NCBI RefSeq assembly: GCF_000814025.1
Contig: NZ_JWLL01000001.1
Location: 248,001 to 312,000 of the forward strand
Length of the DNA: 64,000 bases
Source: Tateyamaria sp. ANG-S1
Lineage (GTDB): Bacteria > Pseudomonadota > Alphaproteobacteria > Rhodobacterales > Rhodobacteraceae
Direction of reading: 5' to 3'
In this document: piece by piece, positions 53,274 to 61,250 of the stretch
How positions within the stretch are numbered: position 1 is the first letter of the stretch
Layout of the letters: every line of letters begins with the position of its first letter
Position numbers and translations under genes: made by a program
The notes under the pieces: generated by a model
Seen by the model: only the letters and a program-made list of their open reading frames with translations
Database searches by the model: none
Told to the model about the DNA's origin: nothing

Positions 53274-53543
53274 ATGTCCCAACGCAAGCTGGAAATCGTG
53301 AATATCAAAGGATTGCACGCGCGTGCATCCGCCAAATTGGTCGAGGTGGTTGAGGCGTTCGATGCCCGCGCCACCGTCAGCCAGGATGGTATGTCTGCAT
53401 CAGGCGACAGCATTATGGGCCTTTTAATGTTGGCAGCGCCGAAGGGAAGTTTTATTGACGTTGAAACTTCGGGCCCAGATGCCGAGCCGTTGGCAGATGC
53501 GCTCAGCGCGTTGGTGGCTGACAAGTTCGGGGAAGACGCCTGA
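53274..53543 (+). CDS. ptsH: phosphocarrier HPr
   Basis: 89 residues. Active-site His in VNIKGLHARASAKLVE and the regulatory Ser in ASGDSIMGLLMLAAPKG, the site for HprK. It directly follows EIIA (ATG two bases after the stop). EI (ptsP/ptsI) is not in the window. Confidence 0.95.
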   Translation: MSQRKLEIVNIKGLHARASAKLVEVVEAFDARATVSQDGMSASGDSIMGLLMLAAPKGSFIDVETSGPDAEPLADALSALVADKFGEDA

Positions 53544-53590
53544 GCCAACCGGGCCGGCATGGTCCATACGCCGATAGAAGGTGACGTCGC

Positions 53591-54475
53591 TTGGTCGATA
53601 GCACACATAATATGACGAAGGTTGCAAAGCCGGAACCTGAAACGGTGTCGTTCAATACGTATGACCGCCGTAGCCTGTCCTATGCGTCGACCTTTGATGA
53701 CCCGTGGAAGGCGAGCTTTATCCGGGTGATGGAGGCCTTTACCGGCAAGTTGACCATCCTGCGCCTGATCCGCAAGTTTGAACGGCAGGGCGCACCCAGT
53801 GGCCAAGCCTTCTGGCGTGCCTGTCTGGACGTGATGGGCATTGACCTGACCACACCGCAGGAGCAGCTTGATCGCCTTCCCAAAGAGGGTCCGGTGATTG
53901 TTGTGGCCAACCACCCGCATGGGATGGTGGATGGGATGATCTTTGCGGATCTGATTGGCCGCGTGCGCCCGGATTACCGCATTCTCACCCGTTCACTTCT
54001 GACCGTTATTGACGAGGTGGCAGGCAGCTACATGATCCCTGTTCCGTTCCCGCACGACGCTGACGCGCAGCGTAAAGGGGTCGAGATGCGGGCCAAGGCG
54101 ATGGCGCATCTGAAAGAGGGGGGTGTGGTTGCCCTGTTTCCGTCAGGCGTTGTCGCCACGTCCGAGACGTGGTGGGGACCGGCGGTTGAGGCCGAATGGA
54201 ACGTCTTTACCGCGCAGTTGATCCGACGGTCAGGTGCGACCGTCGTGCCGATGCGCTTTCCCGGTTCGAACAGTCGCGCCTACCATATCGCGGACAAGGT
54301 GTCGCCGATGCTGCGGCAGGGGTTGCTGCTGCATGAGATCGTGCGGTCGTGCAACAAGCCGCAGGCTCCGATTGTCGGCCATCCGCTCGATCCGGAACTT
54401 GTGACGGGCTACAAGGATGACCCGCGGGGGTTCATGGCGTGGCTGCGGGACCATACGATGGCCCTCAAGGACTGA
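53591..54475 (+). CDS. lysophospholipid acyltransferase-like protein
   Basis: 294 residues from a TTG with GAAGGTGA upstream; an ATG seven codons later is possible. Acyltransferase block NHPHGMVDGMIFADLIG and the later FPSGVVATSE correspond to the first (His/Asp) and third blocks of the PlsC-like hemolysin-type family, in which the first motif is NHPxGxxDG. Probably membrane-associated lipid acylation (phospholipid, or ornithine lipid as in OlsA-type relatives). Followed by twin hairpins. Confidence 0.83.
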   Translation: MVDSTHNMTKVAKPEPETVSFNTYDRRSLSYASTFDDPWKASFIRVMEAFTGKLTILRLIRKFERQGAPSGQAFWRACLDVMGIDLTTPQEQLDRLPKEGPVIVVANHPHGMVDGMIFADLIGRVRPDYRILTRSLLTVIDEVAGSYMIPVPFPHDADAQRKGVEMRAKAMAHLKEGGVVALFPSGVVATSETWWGPAVEAEWNVFTAQLIRRSGATVVPMRFPGSNSRAYHIADKVSPMLRQGLLLHEIVRSCNKPQAPIVGHPLDPELVTGYKDDPRGFMAWLRDHTMALKD

Positions 54476-54480
54476 GGGCC

Positions 54481-54526
54481 CCGGAATTTTACAAAAATTC
54501 CGGTCCGTTTTCTGTGTCAGAAAACG
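54481..54526. terminator. two adjacent hairpin terminators between convergent genes
   Basis: Stem 1: CCGGAATTTT / AAAATTCCGG with loop ACA (54481-54503). Stem 2: CGTTTTCTG / CAGAAAACG with loop TGT (54506-54526). They fill almost the whole gap between the acyltransferase stop and the hbd stop and give A/T tracts on both strands. Confidence 0.75.
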
Positions 54527-55402
54527 CTACCGCGTTGGAACAGGCGTTTCGCCCCGATAGTCGTAGAACCCGCGCTGCGTTTTGCGCCCCAGCCATCCAG
54601 CTTCGACATATTTCGTAAGCAGGGGGCAGGGGCGATACTTGGTATCTGCCAGCCCGTCATGCAACACGTTCATGATGGCAAGGCAGGTGTCGAGCCCGAT
54701 GAAGTCTGCCAGTTCCAGCGGGCCCATCGGGTGGTTTGCGCCCAGCCGCATGGACGAGTCGATGGATTTGACCGACCCGACCCCTTCGTAGAGCGTATAG
54801 ACCGCCTCGTTGATCATCGGCATCAGGATGCGGTTGACGATAAAGGCAGGGAAATCCTCGGCCGTGGCAGCCGTCTTGCCCAGCTTTTCGACGACGGTTG
54901 CGCAGGCTTCAAAGGTTTCTGTGTCGGTCGCGATGCCCCGGATCAGCTCGACCAGCTGCATCACCGGTACGGGGTTCATGAAGTGGAAGCCCATGAATTT
55001 TTCGGGCCGGTCCGTGCGGCTCGCCAGTCGCGTGATCGAGATGGACGATGTGTTGGACGTCAGGATCGTGTGCGGCTGCAGATGCGGCACCAGGTCTTCG
55101 AAGATGGCTTGTTTCACCGTCTCCCGTTCGGTCGCGGCTTCGATCACCAGATCGGTTTGGCCCAGATCGGGGAGGGTCTGTGTGGTCTGGATGCGCGCAA
55201 GTGCTGCGGACTTGTCCTCGGCGCTGATCTTGTCGCGGCTCACTTGCCGTTCGAGGTTGCGATCAATCGTTGCCATCGCGGCGGCCAGCGCCTCGCCCGA
55301 GATGTCATTCAGCATGACGTCGTAGCCTGCCAGCGACATCACGTGCGCGATGCCGTTGCCCATTTGCCCGGCACCTACAATCCCGACCGTCTCGATGTCC
55401 AT
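54527..55402 (-). CDS. hbd: 3-hydroxybutyryl-CoA dehydrogenase
   Basis: NAD(P)-dependent oxidation of 3-hydroxyacyl-CoA. 291 residues; start MDIETVGIVGAGQMGNGIAH gives the GxGxxG Rossmann loop. TSNTSSISITRLAS, FHFMNPVPVMQLVE (catalytic His) and MGPLELADFIGLDTCL are diagnostic. Works in fatty acid and hydroxybutyrate metabolism, near the ETF genes it often accompanies in roseobacters. Confidence 0.95.
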   Translation of the reverse strand: MDIETVGIVGAGQMGNGIAHVMSLAGYDVMLNDISGEALAAAMATIDRNLERQVSRDKISAEDKSAALARIQTTQTLPDLGQTDLVIEAATERETVKQAIFEDLVPHLQPHTILTSNTSSISITRLASRTDRPEKFMGFHFMNPVPVMQLVELIRGIATDTETFEACATVVEKLGKTAATAEDFPAFIVNRILMPMINEAVYTLYEGVGSVKSIDSSMRLGANHPMGPLELADFIGLDTCLAIMNVLHDGLADTKYRPCPLLTKYVEAGWLGRKTQRGFYDYRGETPVPTR

Positions 55403-55553
55403 AGCCGCCCTCATGTCCAGTCGCCGCACCATAGGGTCAGCCGCACACCGGGGGCAAGGGGATGCGCTGCCTTACTAACGCCCAAATTCGTTAGGGCTTC
55501 GTCAACCCACCGCTGCGATGATGATTGCGGGAAAAATAGTGAGAGTGGGTCTC

Positions 55554-56366
55554 ATGAGTATTGAGTCGTTGGGTCCGGGGGGACTTGACTATCTGCCGTG
55601 CAGGTACGGCAATTCGAAAGTTTTGTTTCGCGGGCCGCGTCGGTCTCTGGACGGACCGTTTGTTGCGTTCTTTGGTGGGTCAATCACCTACGGGAAATTT
55701 GTTGCGTCGCCCTTTCCAGACCTGGTTGAGCAGGCCACGGGTATCACGTGCGTGAATTTTGGCTCGTTGAATGGCGGGGTCGATGTCTTTGCCACCGATC
55801 CGTATTTGCGGGATGTGTCGGGTATGGCGCAAACCACGGTGATCCAGATCACCAGCCCACGCAACATGTCGAACCGGTTCTACCGCGTGCATCCGCGCCG
55901 CAATGATCGCTTTGTCGAAGCGTCGTCGCTCTTGCGCGCGATCTACCGCGAGGTAGATTTTGCCGAGTTCAACTTCACCAATCATATGCTGGCGCGGTTG
56001 GAGTTGATCTCTCCCGAACGGTTCGAGACGGTTGTGGAAGAGTTGCAAACGGCGTGGGTGGCGCGGATGCGACTGGTGCTGAGCCAGATCAAGGGCCGGA
56101 CGGTACTTCTTTGGGCATCGCGCCAGACACCGGAAGCGTCCGCGACGGATCCGGAGGCGGACTTGGCGTTTGTCTCACGGGAGATGATCGACAAGGTGTC
56201 GGAGCTGGCCACCGAATATGTCGAGACGGTTATTTCAGACAGCGCGATCGATGCTGGCACCGATGGCATGGTGTTCAACGAGATGGACGCGCCGGCGGCC
56301 AAGCTGATGCTGGGACCTGTGGCTCACAACGAAATTGCCCAATCCCTTGTGCCCGTCATGAATTGA
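55554..56366 (+). CDS. DUF6473-like protein (possible SGNH-type)
   Basis: 270 residues starting [19 protein letters not shown]; an upstream ATG at 55518 is less likely. The segment [20 protein letters not shown] resembles the first block of SGNH-fold proteins (G-S in place of GDS), and [16 protein letters not shown] resembles the Gly/Asn block. Widespread in Rhodobacterales as a family I believe is DUF6473; function unknown. It has its own terminator and is divergent from hbd. Confidence 0.72.
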   Translation: MSIESLGPGGLDYLPCRYGNSKVLFRGPRRSLDGPFVAFFGGSITYGKFVASPFPDLVEQATGITCVNFGSLNGGVDVFATDPYLRDVSGMAQTTVIQITSPRNMSNRFYRVHPRRNDRFVEASSLLRAIYREVDFAEFNFTNHMLARLELISPERFETVVEELQTAWVARMRLVLSQIKGRTVLLWASRQTPEASATDPEADLAFVSREMIDKVSELATEYVETVISDSAIDAGTDGMVFNEMDAPAAKLMLGPVAHNEIAQSLVPVMN

Positions 56367-56367
56367 A

Positions 56368-56395
56368 AAAGCCCGCCGAGGGATCGGCGGGCTTT
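56368..56395. terminator. bidirectional terminator
   Basis: Stem AAAGCCCGCCGA / TCGGCGGGCTTT (12 bp, loop GGGA), in the 55-base gap between the convergent DUF6473-like gene and etfA. Confidence 0.85.
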
Positions 56396-56421
56396 CAAAT
56401 CGTTGCATGTCAAAAAAGCGC

Positions 56422-57348
56422 TTACAGCTTTTCGATCATCTCCGGCACGGCGTCGAACAGGTCGGCGACCAGCCCGTAATCCGCCACCTGGAAGATCGGG
56501 GCTTCTTCGTCCTTGTTGATGGCGACGATGACTTTGGAGTCCTTCATGCCTGCAAGGTGCTGAATTGCGCCCGAGATGCCCACGGCCACATAGAGGTCTG
56601 GGGCGACAACTTTACCGGTCTGACCCACCTGCCAGTCGTTCGGTGCATAGCCCGAGTCGACAGCGGCACGGGACGCGCCAACGGCGGCGCCCAGCTTGTC
56701 CGCCAGCTTTTCGATAAGCGCAAAGTCGTCTTCTGAGCCGACACCGCGCCCACCGGACACAACCACGCCAGCCGAGGTCAGCTCGGGACGGTCGCTTTCG
56801 GCCACCTTGTCTTCGACCCAAGCCGACAGGGCAGGATCTGCCGCAGCACCAATGGTTTCGACCGAGGCCGAACCGCCGGTGCCAGCCGCATCGAACGTGG
56901 ACGTCCGGAAGGTGATGACCTTCTTGCCGTCGCCCGTTTTCACGGTCTGGATGGCGTTACCCGCGTAGATCGGGCGTTCGAACGTGTTGCCGTCGACAAC
57001 CGCTGTTGCATCCGAGATCACCATCGCATCCAGCAGGGCTGCAACGCGGGGCATGATGTTCTTGGCGTCGGTGGTGGCTGGGGCAACGATGTGTTCGTAG
57101 TCGCCAGCCAGCGACACGATCAGGTCCGCGACCGGCTCGGCCAAACGCTTGCTGTACAGCGCATCCTCGGCGCAAAGCACCTTGGCCACGCCTTCAATTG
57201 TGGCAGCCGTTGCGGCGGCATCGGCGCAGGTTGCACCGGTGGCCAGAATGGTTACGTCATCCAGCGCTTTGGCGGCGGTCACGGCCTTGGCCGTGGCGTC
57301 CATTGCCAGTTCGCCGTCGTTGATTTCTGCGAGAAGAAGAACAGCCAT
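56422..57348 (-). CDS. etfA: electron transfer flavoprotein alpha subunit
   Basis: 308 residues, FAD-binding subunit that carries electrons from acyl-CoA dehydrogenases (for example Mcd) to ETF-ubiquinone oxidoreductase. [42 protein letters not shown] (in parts) and [12 protein letters not shown] are the signature FAD motifs. The start ATG overlaps the etfB stop (TAATG). Confidence 0.97.
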   Translation of the reverse strand: MAVLLLAEINDGELAMDATAKAVTAAKALDDVTILATGATCADAAATAATIEGVAKVLCAEDALYSKRLAEPVADLIVSLAGDYEHIVAPATTDAKNIMPRVAALLDAMVISDATAVVDGNTFERPIYAGNAIQTVKTGDGKKVITFRTSTFDAAGTGGSASVETIGAAADPALSAWVEDKVAESDRPELTSAGVVVSGGRGVGSEDDFALIEKLADKLGAAVGASRAAVDSGYAPNDWQVGQTGKVVAPDLYVAVGISGAIQHLAGMKDSKVIVAINKDEEAPIFQVADYGLVADLFDAVPEMIEKL

Positions 57349-58106
57349 TACACAGCCCCCGCTTCTTTGAGTTTTTCCATAAGCTCTTCGACCGAGCCCA
57401 CCTTGATGCCTGCAGCGCGTGCTTCGGGCTCTGCCGTTTTCACGATTTCAAGCCGCGGCGCTGTCTCGACGCCGTAATCAGCGGCTGTTTTCTCATCCAG
57501 CGGCTTTTTCTTGGCTTTCATGATGTTGGGCAGCGACGCATAGCGCGGTTCGTTCAGGCGCAGGTCAACCGAGATGACGGTCGGCATGTTCACCTCGATG
57601 GTCTGCAGACCACCGTCAACCTCGCGGGTGACTTTCGCTTTGTCGCCAGCAACCTCAACCTCGGAGGCGAACGTGGCCTGGCTCCAGCCCAGCAGGGCCG
57701 ACAGCATCTGGCCGGTGGCGTTCATGTCGTTGTCGATCGCCTGCTTGCCGCACAGCACGAGGCCGGGCTGCTCTTCCTCGACCACTTTGGCGAGGATCTT
57801 GGCAACCGTCAGCGGCTCGATATCGGTGTGCACGTCGTCCGCAGCGATGACGAGGATTGCGCGGTCCGCACCCATGGCCAGCGCCGTGCGCAGCGTTTCC
57901 TGGCTTTGCTTGACGCCGATGGACACGGCGACGACTTCCTCGGCCTGACCTGCTTCTTTCAGGCGGATGGCCTGTTCGACGGCAATCTCGTCAAACGGGT
58001 TCATCGACATTTTCACGTTGGCGAGATCGACCCCGGAACCGTCCGCTTTCACGCGCACCTTCACGTTGTAGTCGATCACGCGTTTGACGGGCACAAGCAC
58101 CTTCAT
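57348..58106 (-). CDS. etfB: electron transfer flavoprotein beta subunit
   Basis: 252 residues starting [23 protein letters not shown]-binding subunit; [16 protein letters not shown] and the loop region [18 protein letters not shown] are characteristic, as is the signature [28 protein letters not shown] upstream of the ATG. Two-gene operon with etfA. Confidence 0.97.
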   Translation of the reverse strand: MKVLVPVKRVIDYNVKVRVKADGSGVDLANVKMSMNPFDEIAVEQAIRLKEAGQAEEVVAVSIGVKQSQETLRTALAMGADRAILVIAADDVHTDIEPLTVAKILAKVVEEEQPGLVLCGKQAIDNDMNATGQMLSALLGWSQATFASEVEVAGDKAKVTREVDGGLQTIEVNMPTVISVDLRLNEPRYASLPNIMKAKKKPLDEKTAADYGVETAPRLEIVKTAEPEARAAGIKVGSVEELMEKLKEAGAV

Positions 58107-58300
58107 GAGCGTTCCTCTCCTCAAATTAACGACTCAGCTTTGACAGCCGAACTAGAGTATCCCGCACGGTTTACCCAAGACGCCGTAACGGAAACAGGAC
58201 AAAATCGTCGCGTCATCGTCTTTGAACGCCGCGTTTTCAACGCGATGCGGCTGAACGGAAACTTTGATACACTGTTGGAAAGCTGGACGGAGGGGCGGGA

Positions 58301-58666
58301 ATGGAAAAGGTGACGGGATTTGGGGGCTTTTTCTTCCGGTCGAAAGACCCGGAAAGCCTCGCCATGTGGTATCGCGATATGCTCGGTATCAATCTGGTGC
58401 CCACGGCCACGGACCAGACGCCGTGGATGGCCAAGGGGGGCGCGACCGTGTTTGCGCCATTTGCCGCCGACACAGAGTACTTTGCCGCTGACAAGGCGTT
58501 CATGTTGAACTTCCGGGTCCCAAACCTCGACAAGATGGTCGCGCAGCTTGAGGAGGCGGGCGTCTCGGTCGAGAAAGTCGGTGATGTGCCCGAGATTGGA
58601 CGCTTTGCGCATCTTGCCGATCCCGAAGGCACACCAATTGAGTTGTGGGAGCCGTTGCAGGGTTAG
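58301..58666 (+). CDS. VOC/glyoxalase-family protein
   Basis: 121 residues, two beta-alpha-beta-beta-beta modules. The start is MEKVTGFGGFFFRSKDPESL; AMWYRDMLGINLVP and ADPEGTPIELWEP are typical glyoxalase/bleomycin-resistance superfamily motifs (last metal Glu in IELWEP). Ligand unknown. Its stop overlaps the convergent pduO stop by four bases. Confidence 0.87.
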   Translation: MEKVTGFGGFFFRSKDPESLAMWYRDMLGINLVPTATDQTPWMAKGGATVFAPFAADTEYFAADKAFMLNFRVPNLDKMVAQLEEAGVSVEKVGDVPEIGRFAHLADPEGTPIELWEPLQG

Positions 58667-59238
58667 TCGCGGTTTGCTCCGGGTACCCAGAGGACATCAT
58701 CCTTGCCGCCGTTGTTCGCGATACGCGCCGCCACAAAGAACCAGTCGCTCAGACGGTTCAGGTATTTCACCGCTGCGGGGTTCACCGCCTCCATCGTTGC
58801 CAGTTCCACGGCCAGCCGTTCGGCGCGGCGTGCGACGGTGCGGCACACATGCAGATGGGCCGAGAGGGCAGACCCACCTGGCAGAATGAAGCTGCGCAGG
58901 GGCTCAAGGTCACCGTTCATGGCGTCAATTTCTGCCTCAAGCCGTGACACTTGCGCGTCGGTCATGCGCAGTGGCGGGTATTCGGCCTCGGCATCTTTTT
59001 CCATGTCTGGGCGGCACAGGTCAGCGCCCAGGTCGAACAGGTCGTTCTGGATACGGCTTAGTGACACATCAATGTCGCCCGTCGCTTCCAACCGAGCGAC
59101 ACCGAGAAAGGCGTTCAACTCGTCCGCTGTGCCATAGGCTGTGACCCGCATCGCGTGTTTTGCCACCCGTGCGCCGTTTCCCAGGGCCGTTTCGCCCGCG
59201 TCACCCGTTTTCGTGTAGATCTTGTTCAGTACAACCAT
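58663..59238 (-). CDS. pduO: cob(I)alamin adenosyltransferase, PduO type
   Basis: 191 residues. Forms adenosylcobalamin from cob(I)alamin and ATP. N-terminal KIYTKTGDAGETALGNG binds ATP; FILPGGSALSAHLHVCRTVARRAER is the helical signature (given here in parts FILPGGS and CRTVARRAER). Complements cobD and cbiB at 5-7 kb and supplies the coenzyme for methylmalonyl- and ethylmalonyl-CoA mutases. Confidence 0.94.
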   Translation of the reverse strand: MVVLNKIYTKTGDAGETALGNGARVAKHAMRVTAYGTADELNAFLGVARLEATGDIDVSLSRIQNDLFDLGADLCRPDMEKDAEAEYPPLRMTDAQVSRLEAEIDAMNGDLEPLRSFILPGGSALSAHLHVCRTVARRAERLAVELATMEAVNPAAVKYLNRLSDWFFVAARIANNGGKDDVLWVPGANRD

Positions 59239-59240
59239 GC

Positions 59241-59447
59241 TCAGTTCCCCGTTCCGCGCAGTGCCACATAGGCCAAGATCAATAGGACGGCCACAAATTG
59301 TGCGCCGATCCGGTAACGCATCAGTTTGTTCGAATTGGCCTTGGCCCAGCCCGAGCCTTTGGCAAAGCCGCCAAGGCCCAGCATCAGCACGACAACCACG
59401 GCCAGACAGGCCAGTACGATCAAGATGAATAATGCGTCAGAACCCAT
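59241..59447 (-). CDS. HIG1-like twin-transmembrane protein
   Basis: 68 residues with two helices (LFILIVLACLAVVVVLMLGL and FVAVLLILAYVAL) joined by a basic loop GWAKANSNKLMRYRIGAQ. SNKLMRxRxxxQ is the conserved HIG1 (hypoxia-induced) motif; bacterial members are thought to stabilise respiratory complexes such as cytochrome oxidase. Immediately upstream of pduO, same operon. Confidence 0.82.
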   Translation of the reverse strand: MGSDALFILIVLACLAVVVVLMLGLGGFAKGSGWAKANSNKLMRYRIGAQFVAVLLILAYVALRGTGN

Positions 59448-59519
59448 GGTTCACTGTCCCTTTTTCTTGTCTTGGCATCATGTAGGCGGCGCATGTTCAA
59501 AAGCGAACGCGGCGTTGGG

Positions 59520-60350
59520 TCACCCGCGAGAAAGCACCCAGTCGAGCGCGCGCACGGGCAAGATGCGGCGGAGTGCGGCCATCAAATAGGTGGGCGTTGT
59601 CACCATGTAGACGGGGCGCGGTTTCGGCGCCTCCAGCGCATGGCGCAGTTTTCTGACGACCGCATCGGCAGGCAATTCGAACGTATCGGGTCCGCTGTCT
59701 TCATACAAACGCTTGCGCAACTTCTTGCGATACTGAACGACACGCACCGATCCTTCCCAATCAATCCAGCGCTCGAAATGCGGGATCGAGTTGACCCTGA
59801 TCTTGCTCGTGATCGGCCCCGGCTGGACCGAGACCACGTGGATCGGCGTGTCCCGCATCTCGACCCGCAGGGTCTGTGTCAGCCCCTCAAGCGCGTATTT
59901 GGTGGAGTTGTAAGCCCCCCGCCACGGCATAGTCACAAAACCCAGAACCGATGAACACTGCACGATGCGCCCATGCCCTTGTTCCCGCATTACTGGGATG
60001 ACGGCGCGCGTCAGTTCGTGCCAGCCAAAGAAATTGGCGTCGAAAATCGCCCTGAGTGCATCGGTTGGCAAGTCTTCCACTGCGCCGGGTGTGCCAAAGG
60101 CCCCGTTGTTGAACAGAGCATCCAACGTGCCGCCCGTGGCCTGCAGTATCTCAGCCAGTCCCGCGTGGATCGTGTCGGCATCCGCATAGTCGATCCGGGG
60201 GCTGTCGAAACCTTCAGCTTGCAGACGAAGGCAATCCTCGGCCTTGCGACAAGATGCAAAGACCCTCCAACCGGCCTCCCGCAATCCATGTGCCGCCGCG
60301 TATCCGATCCCCGAGGAGCACCCGGTGATCAAAACCGATCTTTGTGTCAT
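59520..60350 (-). CDS. short-chain dehydrogenase/reductase
   Basis: 276 residues. Cofactor motif VLITGCSSGIGYAAAHGL, NNGAFG, catalytic Ser in VQCSSVLGF and YNSTKYALEG with the YxxxK pair. The C-terminal extension (about residues 180-276, ending RILPVRALDWVLSRG) is longer than in the minimal SDR and hydrophobic at the end. Substrate unknown. Confidence 0.9.
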   Translation of the reverse strand: MTQRSVLITGCSSGIGYAAAHGLREAGWRVFASCRKAEDCLRLQAEGFDSPRIDYADADTIHAGLAEILQATGGTLDALFNNGAFGTPGAVEDLPTDALRAIFDANFFGWHELTRAVIPVMREQGHGRIVQCSSVLGFVTMPWRGAYNSTKYALEGLTQTLRVEMRDTPIHVVSVQPGPITSKIRVNSIPHFERWIDWEGSVRVVQYRKKLRKRLYEDSGPDTFELPADAVVRKLRHALEAPKPRPVYMVTTPTYLMAALRRILPVRALDWVLSRG

Positions 60351-60405
60351 GGTCTGTCCTGCTCGTTTCCGAGCGGGACAATAGCGCGCGGTGCGCCCTC
60401 TGCAA

Positions 60406-61020
60406 TCAGCCTTCGCTCAAAAGGAAATCTGCCATCCAGCCGACTGTGCCGCCGCCGACGGGGCGCAACTTGACCCAGCCATTGCCGGGGTCCTGCAGGA
60501 TTTCGACAGCATCACCACGTGTGAGGCGGTTGACCACGGAAAAGTCCGTTCCGGGGCCGCCGCGCACGTTGACGCTGCGCGCCGTGACCTCACGTACTTC
60601 TTCAGTGCTCTCTTCGACCGCGGCGCGCGCGTTGAAATCCACAGGTGTGATCACCGCCGTGTCCAGGATCAGGCTGGGCAGGATGACGGTGGGTTCCTCT
60701 TCGGACAGGGCGACATCGGTCGCAGCGCTGTCGTCAGCCGCGGGCAGTTGGCGTGCGGGGGTTGTAGGCACGTTGCGCTGCGGGCGCAGCACGTCATTCA
60801 CGCTGTTGAGGTTCAATGACACGCGCGTGACATTCTCAGGCAACACGGCTTGCTGGGCCGGGGCCGCTTCAACCACGCGCTCCAGTTTGTCTTCTTCAAC
60901 CGCAACCGGCACGTCAATCCGAGCCAACCGGGTGGCTTCAGCATCGAAATCTGCACCCCCGCTCATCTCGTAAAAGGCGAAGGCCAGAAATCCGAACGTC
61001 ACAATGATAAAACGCCACAT
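60406..61020 (-). CDS. membrane-anchored SH3-domain protein
   Basis: 204 residues: N-terminal anchor (FIIVTFGFLAFAFYEM), a low-complexity Ala/Glu/Pro linker of about 110 residues, then a bacterial SH3 domain (TARSVNVRGGPGTDFSVVNRL to GWVKLRPVGG). Probably faces the periplasm and binds peptidoglycan or a partner. The start ATG matches the beginning of the membrane helix. Confidence 0.85.
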   Translation of the reverse strand: MWRFIIVTFGFLAFAFYEMSGGADFDAEATRLARIDVPVAVEEDKLERVVEAAPAQQAVLPENVTRVSLNLNSVNDVLRPQRNVPTTPARQLPAADDSAATDVALSEEEPTVILPSLILDTAVITPVDFNARAAVEESTEEVREVTARSVNVRGGPGTDFSVVNRLTRGDAVEILQDPGNGWVKLRPVGGGTVGWMADFLLSEG

Positions 61021-61250
61021 ACCGTGTGTTTCCCCCAAACATACCCGATGCGTCACAAAAGCAGCTCAATGACACTGGAAACACGATAACAAACCGAACG
61101 ATTCCAAACACTGGTAAATGTCGGTCAGTTTTCCCCGCGCTGCTGTGCTGTGGTGTCAGGGCAACGCGCCGCGTCGGTCATTGGTTCCGCCACGGCAGAA
61201 CGATCACCTGACCGCTTGTTCCCGGCCAAGGGGGCGGCTACACCTCATCT

